NCBI GenBank assembly: GCA_019415705.1
Contig: DXYS01000019.1
Location: 3,288-12,821 of the forward strand
DNA from: Bacteroidales bacterium
Lineage (GTDB): Bacteria > Bacteroidota > Bacteroidia > Bacteroidales > Muribaculaceae
Reading direction: 5' to 3'
DNA: 9,534 nt
The notes beneath the pieces were generated by a model. It had not been told where the DNA came from, searched no databases, and worked only from the letters and a program-made list of their open reading frames with translations. The translations under genes were made by a program, and so were the position numbers. Each line of letters begins with the position of its first letter. The first letter of the stretch is position 1. Of this stretch, positions 6,025-9,534 are shown one piece after another.

Positions 6025-6147
6025 AATATCTATTATTTGTTAAATTATGTAAATTTGCTTAAATTTGAAAATTGCCTCGCGCTTTCAGACTGGTTGTGGT
6101 TGGGATTTACCGGCATACCCCCGGTTTTAAAAAATCACCCCCCCCAT
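6025..6147. other. HNH-terS spacer with phased A/T tracts and C8 run; candidate cos region
   Basis: A 123-bp gap. The terS-proximal half contains TAAATTTG twice (6050-6057 and 6060-6067) within a run of A/T tracts at about 10-bp intervals (6042, 6051, 6061, then 6068), expected to bend DNA. The HNH-proximal half is abruptly GC-rich, with a small inverted repeat ACCGG-N7-CCGGT ending at 6125 and an uninterrupted run of eight C at 6138-6145, just after the HNH stop. Cos sites of HNH/P27-terminase phages commonly lie beside these genes, so this is a reasonable candidate. No cleavage sequence can be recognised. No gene is supported here. Confidence 0.35.
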
Positions 6148-6483
6148 CTATTCTCCGAAGTACTTTTTAATGACCTCCCCGACCTGCGCGGCGTTACGTC
6201 GGGCGTTGGCGGCTCGGCCGCTGCGTCCCATCTCCTTGTGAATCATCACATGGCATCCGTGACATAATGCACTGAGATTCAAGGGGTCAAACATCAGGCG
6301 TCGTTTTTCGTTGAAGTTCAGGCCATATTCGACGGGACGCTTATGGTGCACCTCGGTAGCAGGCGTGATGTAGCCCTCGGCCTGACAGCGCTCGCAGAGA
6401 GGATGCTCGGTCAGAATGTCGCGACGCAACCGTAGCCATCTGACTGTGTGTATCAGTTTGTTATAATCTTTGTCCTTTGCCAT
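6148..6483 (-). CDS. HNH endonuclease, packaging-associated
   Basis: A 111-residue metal-dependent DNA nuclease. Two zinc-knuckle pairs are visible: CERC (Cys30, Cys33) and CHGC (Cys74, Cys77). The HNH core runs from VHHKRP (His46-His47) through Asn69 in DPLNLSALC to His78 and His82. This is the form found next to terminases in HK97-like phages, where the HNH protein helps terminase cut DNA at cos during packaging. That role is known for the family and inferred here. The ATG overlaps the end of the helicase gene by 23 bp, so it belongs to the same transcript. It is followed by the terminase genes. It lacks intron- or homing-associated features such as an isolated position or an extra DNA-binding domain, so a free-standing homing enzyme is less likely. 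Confidence 0.92.
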   Translation of the reverse strand: MAKDKDYNKLIHTVRWLRLRRDILTEHPLCERCQAEGYITPATEVHHKRPVEYGLNFNEKRRLMFDPLNLSALCHGCHVMIHKEMGRSGRAANARRNAAQVGEVIKKYFGE

Positions 6484-7855
6484 GACTGTGCTTTTTTATC
6501 AGGTAGTTGAGGCTGTCTAACAGGCTCTGCTGCTTGGCACTCTTTGACTCCAAGGCCGCACAAGCGCGCTCGTCGACGGTACCGGCACATATCAGCTTAT
6601 AGACGGTGACGGGATGCTGCTGCCCCTGACGATGCAGTCGTGCGTTAGCCTGCTGAAACAGTTCCAAGTCCCAGCCTGTGCCAAACCATACGATGTAATG
6701 GCCGCCTTGCTGCATGTTGAGACCATAGGCCGTGCTTGCAGGGTGGGCCAGCAGCACATTTATGCGGCCGGCGTTCCAGTCGTTCAGTTGCCGCTCGCCC
6801 TCGTAGACCTCGACCTTGTAGCCCTTGAGGCTCTTTATGATGCGCGTGATGTCGTGCTTGAACTGGTAGAATACAAGCACGCTGCTGCCGTTGGCGGCCT
6901 CGATGATCTCTACTAACTTGTCAATCTTCTCGCCGTGTATCTCGTGGACATTGTGCTCGTCGTCATAGACAGCGCCGTTGGAGAATTGTGACAGTTTGTT
7001 CAGTAAGCCGGCGGCAGAGTTGGCCAGAATGTTTGACGGCTCGTCGTTATGCTCCTGTTGGAACTCAAGGACACGGTCGCGTTCAAACTTGTTATAGGCT
7101 TCGGCCGTCGCCGGCGACATCTCGACGCGCGCTGTGTGCATAAGCAGGTCGGGCAGCTGCAGGTAGTCCTTAGCCTGCATAGAGAGGCAGATGTCGGCGA
7201 TGCGGTCACGGATGATTTTGTCGCAGCCCTTCTTGACGTCGCAGCGGACTACGATGTTATTCCATCGGTGGCTGTCAAAGTAGGTCTCGCGGTACTTTGT
7301 CACCGATTTGCCGAGGCGCTCGCCCATATCTATGCAATACATCTGCCCCCAAAGATCTATCAGACCGTTGGGCGCGGGTGTGCCGGTGAGACCGATGACG
7401 CGCGAGACCGTAGGCCGTGCGATGCGCATAGCCTTAAACCGTTGCGACTTCGAGTTTTTGAAACTCGTCAGCTCGTCGATGACAAGCACGTCGAAGGGCA
7501 GACGGCCGCCATAGAGGCCGACGAGCCACACGAAGTTGTCGCGGTTGATGACATAGACGTCGGCCTTCTCCGACAGTGCCATCTTGCGCTGCTTGGCCGT
7601 GCCCATTACCTTTGCCACTTTGAGGTCTCGCAGGTGGTCCCACTTGGCTGCCTCGGTGGTCCACGTAGTCTCGGCCACTTTCTTTGGCGCCACGACGAGA
7701 GTCTTGTCAATCTCGCAGCCATCTATCAGCTCCTGCAGGGCGGTGAGTGTGATGACACTCTTGCCGAGGCCCATATCAAGGAGCAATCCGCACTCGGGAT
7801 GGTCTATGACAAAGCGCGTCGCGCGCTGCTGATATTCGTAGGGTTTATATCTCAT
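6461..7855 (-). CDS. SNF2-family DEAD/DEAH-box helicase (phage replication module)
   Basis: A 464-residue superfamily 2 ATPase of the SNF2-like type. Motifs in order: Q-like YKPYEYQQRA (3-12), Walker A LLLDMGLGKSVIT (24-36), Ia LVVAPKKV (53-60), motif II VIDELTSF (125-132, a DELT variant of DEAH), III GLTGTPAPN (155-163), V LLAHPASTAYGLNMQQGG, and VI QQANARLHRQGQQHPVTVYKLI (401-422) with the two arginine fingers. It is compact, with no extra DNA-binding domain. Homologues next to VRR-NUC and VapE genes are common in temperate phages and are thought to act in replication or recombination; the precise substrate is unknown. It overlaps the VRR-NUC gene by 11 bp upstream and the HNH gene by 23 bp downstream, so the three form one tightly coupled operon. 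Confidence 0.93.
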   Translation of the reverse strand: MRYKPYEYQQRATRFVIDHPECGLLLDMGLGKSVITLTALQELIDGCEIDKTLVVAPKKVAETTWTTEAAKWDHLRDLKVAKVMGTAKQRKMALSEKADVYVINRDNFVWLVGLYGGRLPFDVLVIDELTSFKNSKSQRFKAMRIARPTVSRVIGLTGTPAPNGLIDLWGQMYCIDMGERLGKSVTKYRETYFDSHRWNNIVVRCDVKKGCDKIIRDRIADICLSMQAKDYLQLPDLLMHTARVEMSPATAEAYNKFERDRVLEFQQEHNDEPSNILANSAAGLLNKLSQFSNGAVYDDEHNVHEIHGEKIDKLVEIIEAANGSSVLVFYQFKHDITRIIKSLKGYKVEVYEGERQLNDWNAGRINVLLAHPASTAYGLNMQQGGHYIVWFGTGWDLELFQQANARLHRQGQQHPVTVYKLICAGTVDERACAALESKSAKQQSLLDSLNYLIKKHSHGKGQRL

Positions 7856-8222
7856 GGCTGATTCGGTTTATAAAATCGTCGACTCCGCCCTTGCTGTCGA
7901 TGACAAGGACAGTGTGACCGATGGCCTCTAACTCAGCATGACGCAGCTGCTGTATTTTCGATGGCTTGCGGCCGCGGCTCTTTAGCTCCACCCAGACGAC
8001 CTTGCCGTCAGGAAGTACAATAAGACGGTCGGGATAGCCGGTCATGTTGGCGTTGGCATATTTGAGGCAGGGCAAGCCGAGATGCTTTGCACGCTCGACC
8101 AAATATCGCTCGATGACCTTCTCAGAAACTTCGGCATGGCGGACCACATTATCGACGGCCTTTTCAGGGCTTGTCAACCTCGCGCGCACGCGAGAAATAT
8201 TTACACATGTGTTTTTATTCAT
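7845..8222 (-). CDS. VRR-NUC domain nuclease
   Basis: A 125-residue stand-alone VRR-NUC protein of the PD-(D/E)XK superfamily. The catalytic pattern is clear: GYPDRLIVLP (Asp65), then VWVELKSRG (Glu79, Lys81), then the conserved Gln91 in KPSKIQQLRHAELEAIGHTVLVI. Family members cut branched or structured DNA, and viral stand-alone forms have been shown to act on Holliday junctions, which fits a replication or recombination role. The ATG at 8220-8222 sits in an AT-rich leader. The first 30 residues precede the usual domain start, and a downstream GTG at Val26 is a less likely alternative. The first codons contain a GC-rich hairpin (8179-8194) and one copy of the array repeat (8171-8179). It is the first gene after the repeat-filled gap and overlaps the helicase gene by 11 bp. 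Confidence 0.92.
   Translation of the reverse strand: MNKNTCVNISRVRARLTSPEKAVDNVVRHAEVSEKVIERYLVERAKHLGLPCLKYANANMTGYPDRLIVLPDGKVVWVELKSRGRKPSKIQQLRHAELEAIGHTVLVIDSKGGVDDFINRISHEI
8179..8194. repeat. GC-rich hairpin in the start region of the VRR-NUC gene
   Basis: CTCGCG (8179-8184) and CGCGAG (8189-8194) form a perfect 6-bp stem around a CGCA loop, codons 10-15 of the nuclease gene. It abuts a TTGTCAACC repeat copy (8171-8179). A perfect 10-bp palindrome ACACATGTGT follows at 8203-8212. In mRNA the hairpin could slow translation initiation; in DNA it could be part of an origin. Confidence 0.4.
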
Positions 8223-8267
8223 TTAAATATATAAATACATTAATTATTTTTTCCATTACTTTTTTAT
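8198..8267. other. Highly AT-rich stretch next to the repeat array
   Basis: About 70 bp consisting almost only of A and T, including ATTTAAATATATAAATACAT and TTAATTATTTTTT, covering the VRR-NUC start and leader. Easily melted DNA flanking a repeat array is the usual layout of a DNA-unwinding element at an iteron origin. It may also simply be the leader of the nuclease gene. Confidence 0.4.
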
Positions 8268-8436
8268 GGTTGACGGTTGACAAAGTATATAATCCTAATG
8301 ACTTTCAGCGATTTATTTTGTCAACCATGTTGTCAACCAAGTCAATATTTTATGGTTGACAAAATTTTCTCGTTCTTTGGCAACCAAGTAGATTTTGCTT
8401 GGCAACCATAGCTCTGTTGACAACTTGGTTGACAAA
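8268..8436. repeat. Array of GGTTGACAA repeats in both orientations (candidate origin or operator)
   Basis: Nine copies lie in 169 bp. Plus-oriented: 8268 (GGTTGAC), 8275, 8354, 8416 (GTTGACAAC) and 8427. Minus-oriented: TTTGTCAACC at 8317, TTGTCAACC at 8330, and the variants TTTGGCAACC at 8376 and TTGGCAACC at 8399. A tenth copy (TTGTCAACC, 8171-8179) lies inside the neighbouring nuclease gene. The best form is GGTTGACAAA. Copies come in pairs, some 11-12 bp apart. The array fills the gap between the vapE-like gene and the VRR-NUC gene, beside very AT-rich DNA. Such iterons usually bind a replication initiator or a repressor; which applies here cannot be told. They are too short and in mixed orientation for CRISPR. 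Confidence 0.8.
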
Positions 8437-8442
8437 ATTCCG

Positions 8443-9534
8443 CTAAATTTCGTCTTCATCATCGGTCAAAATTTCGGGTCGTTTATAACTCTTTTGTCTG
8501 CCGTAAACGGCCTCCGCGTGTCGAGAAATTAAGGGGCCTTCCCAGCCTATGCGACGCAATAATTTCGATACACGCATCGAAAGGTATTTATAGTCTTTAT
8601 CCTTCGAGCTGCCGCCCAAGCGCTCGCTGATAAACTCCAACGGGCACACTGCGCGACGCAGAGTCACGCCGGTTGCGGCCAAGGGGTCGGGCGATGTGAT
8701 ATAAGCCCGTCGTTCCTTTGGGCCGTAGGTGTCCCAGTCAGCCGGCAGACGGGTGTCTAAATAAGCACGCAGCACGCCCTCCATGTCACTGTCGTCGTCG
8801 GCGTAATCGGCCTGCGTCTTCTCCGCCTCGCGCTCCATGTCGCGTGACAGATACAGCTTTTCGCCGCGGCGCCAGTATTCGACGGCCTCGGCCCACAGCT
8901 GGTCGCGCTGCTCTCTGAGCTCATCAAACCAACGGTCGCCGTGCTTGCGCAGCTCCGGCTTGATGGGGATGACCGGGAAACGGCGATTGCCCGTGTCGTC
9001 TTTAAGAAAATACTGCTCGTTAGTCGTGCCGAAGAACACGCATTGTCGAGGCACGCGCTCCTTGCGTACACCGTATGCCGGGCGAAACTCATCCACGCAT
9101 GCCGTAATATACTGCTTTACTGATGTGATCTCGCTGCGCTTCATGCCGTCGAGCTCGCCTATCTCTATCAGATGACAGCCCTGCACCTGCTCGGCACCCT
9201 CCTTGCCCTCCATTGAGGTAAGACCGTCTTTGTAGAACTCGCCGCCCATGATGCTTATAAGCGTAGATTTGCCTGCGCCCTGCGGCCCCGCCAAAATCAG
9301 GCAGTAGTCATATTTGCAGCCCGGTTGCATTATGCGGGCAACGGCGGCAGTGAAGTGTATGCGCGTGATGCGGCGGTTGAGGTCAGTGTCATCGGCGCCG
9401 AGATAGTCGATAATCAGGCGCTCCAAGCGCGGAGTACCATCCCACACAATGCGCTTATAATATTCGCGGATAGGGTGTCGGCGATGCTTGGTGATGACCA
9501 TATCCAAGGCGTCTTTGACCTTATCCTTGCCGAA
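8443..9534 (-). CDS. VapE-type (virulence-associated E) primase/helicase, N-terminus beyond the right edge
   Basis: A superfamily 3-like ATPase that unwinds DNA in phage replication; 363 residues are visible. The frame is open to the edge, and the first visible residues (FGKDKVKDALDMVITKHRRH) continue a protein, so a TTG or ATG near 9500 is not the true start. Conserved signatures are HPIREYYKRIVWDGTPRLERL (visible 20-40), Walker A AGPQGAGKST (about 82-91), Walker B HLIEIGEL, sensor-like FFGTTN, and the arginine-finger segment DDTGNRRFPVI. The C-terminal 70 residues (LEFISERLGG, SMRVSKLLRRIGWEG) look like the winged-helix tail of the family. A primase or primase-polymerase domain is expected in the missing part or in the next gene. 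The stop lies 6 bp from the last copy of the repeat array, so an initiator or helicase-loading link is plausible. Confidence 0.92.
   Translation of the reverse strand, partial: FGKDKVKDALDMVITKHRRHPIREYYKRIVWDGTPRLERLIIDYLGADDTDLNRRITRIHFTAAVARIMQPGCKYDYCLILAGPQGAGKSTLISIMGGEFYKDGLTSMEGKEGAEQVQGCHLIEIGELDGMKRSEITSVKQYITACVDEFRPAYGVRKERVPRQCVFFGTTNEQYFLKDDTGNRRFPVIPIKPELRKHGDRWFDELREQRDQLWAEAVEYWRRGEKLYLSRDMEREAEKTQADYADDDSDMEGVLRAYLDTRLPADWDTYGPKERRAYITSPDPLAATGVTLRRAVCPLEFISERLGGSSKDKDYKYLSMRVSKLLRRIGWEGPLISRHAEAVYGRQKSYKRPEILTDDEDEI

Noticed and set aside
6050..6067. Two plus-strand TAnnTTTG promoter boxes (TAAATTTG)
   Set aside because: No plus-strand gene lies downstream; both are better explained as part of the phased A/T tracts.
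6016..6267. Plus-strand frame of 83 codons across the HNH-terS gap
   Set aside because: It starts inside terS antisense and ends antisense to HNH; its composition follows the AT- and C-rich spacer and no ribosome site precedes it.
7049..7861. Plus-strand frame of 270 codons opposite the SNF2 helicase gene
   Set aside because: It lies wholly inside a gene with all helicase motifs on the minus strand, has low-complexity Val/Ala/Asp-rich composition, and lacks a start context.
8268..8436. CRISPR array
   Set aside because: The repeat unit is about 9-10 bp, occurs in both orientations, and has irregular short spacing with no uniform spacers.
8275..8436. Multiple sigma-70 -35 boxes (TTGACA)
   Set aside because: TTGACA here is part of the repeat unit. 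There are no TATAAT boxes at 17 bp, and the genome signals point to Bacteroidota promoters of the TAnnTTTG type.
9499..9507. Start of the VapE gene at TTG 9507 or ATG 9501
   Set aside because: The frame continues upstream to the window edge with protein-like sequence, and the conserved family region begins too close to this point for a true N-terminus.

Overview
The window is a stretch of a tailed-phage genome or prophage (HK97-fold Caudoviricetes), almost entirely transcribed from the minus strand. The host is most likely a member of the Bacteroidota, probably Bacteroidales. The intergenic gaps contain TAnnTTTG elements, the -7 box of Bacteroidota promoters. Minus-strand starts lack Shine-Dalgarno sequences and sit in AT-rich leaders, and one gene resembles DUF5053, a family known mainly from Bacteroides and relatives. 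Genes are fairly GC-rich while the gaps are strongly AT-rich. No integrase, attachment site or host gene is visible, so prophage versus free phage cannot be decided here.

Reading in the direction of transcription (right to left): a VapE-type primase/helicase gene enters from the right edge (8443-9534, N-terminus missing). A 220-bp AT-rich gap follows, packed with short repeats. Then come a VRR-NUC nuclease (7845-8222), an SNF2-type helicase (6461-7855) and an HNH endonuclease (6148-6483), which overlap one another by 11 and 23 bp. After a 123-bp gap come the small and large terminase subunits (6024 to 3929, overlapping by 4 bp).

A two-gene cassette on the plus strand interrupts the phage order: an unrecognised 40-residue protein (3434-3556) and a DUF5053-like protein (3606-3932). 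It has its own Bacteroidota-type promoter and, unusually, a strong Shine-Dalgarno sequence. The DUF5053-like gene meets the large terminase gene tail to tail. A minus-strand terminator hairpin at 3555-3583 would end terminase transcripts only after they run antisense through that gene.

On the far side of a 282-bp divergent promoter region the minus-strand structural operon resumes with portal, prohead protease and major capsid protein, the last running off the left edge. The logic is replication/recombination (VapE, VRR-NUC, SNF2), then DNA cutting and packaging (HNH, TerS, TerL), then capsid assembly (portal, protease, capsid). All of these are familiar families.

The parts worth a second look are non-coding or accessory. 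They are about ten copies of GGTTGACAA (some with one change, either orientation) next to very AT-rich DNA beside the vapE-like gene, a candidate replication origin or operator array; the plus-strand cassette with its odd translation start; helically phased repeats between the divergent promoters; and the HNH-terS gap as a candidate cos region.
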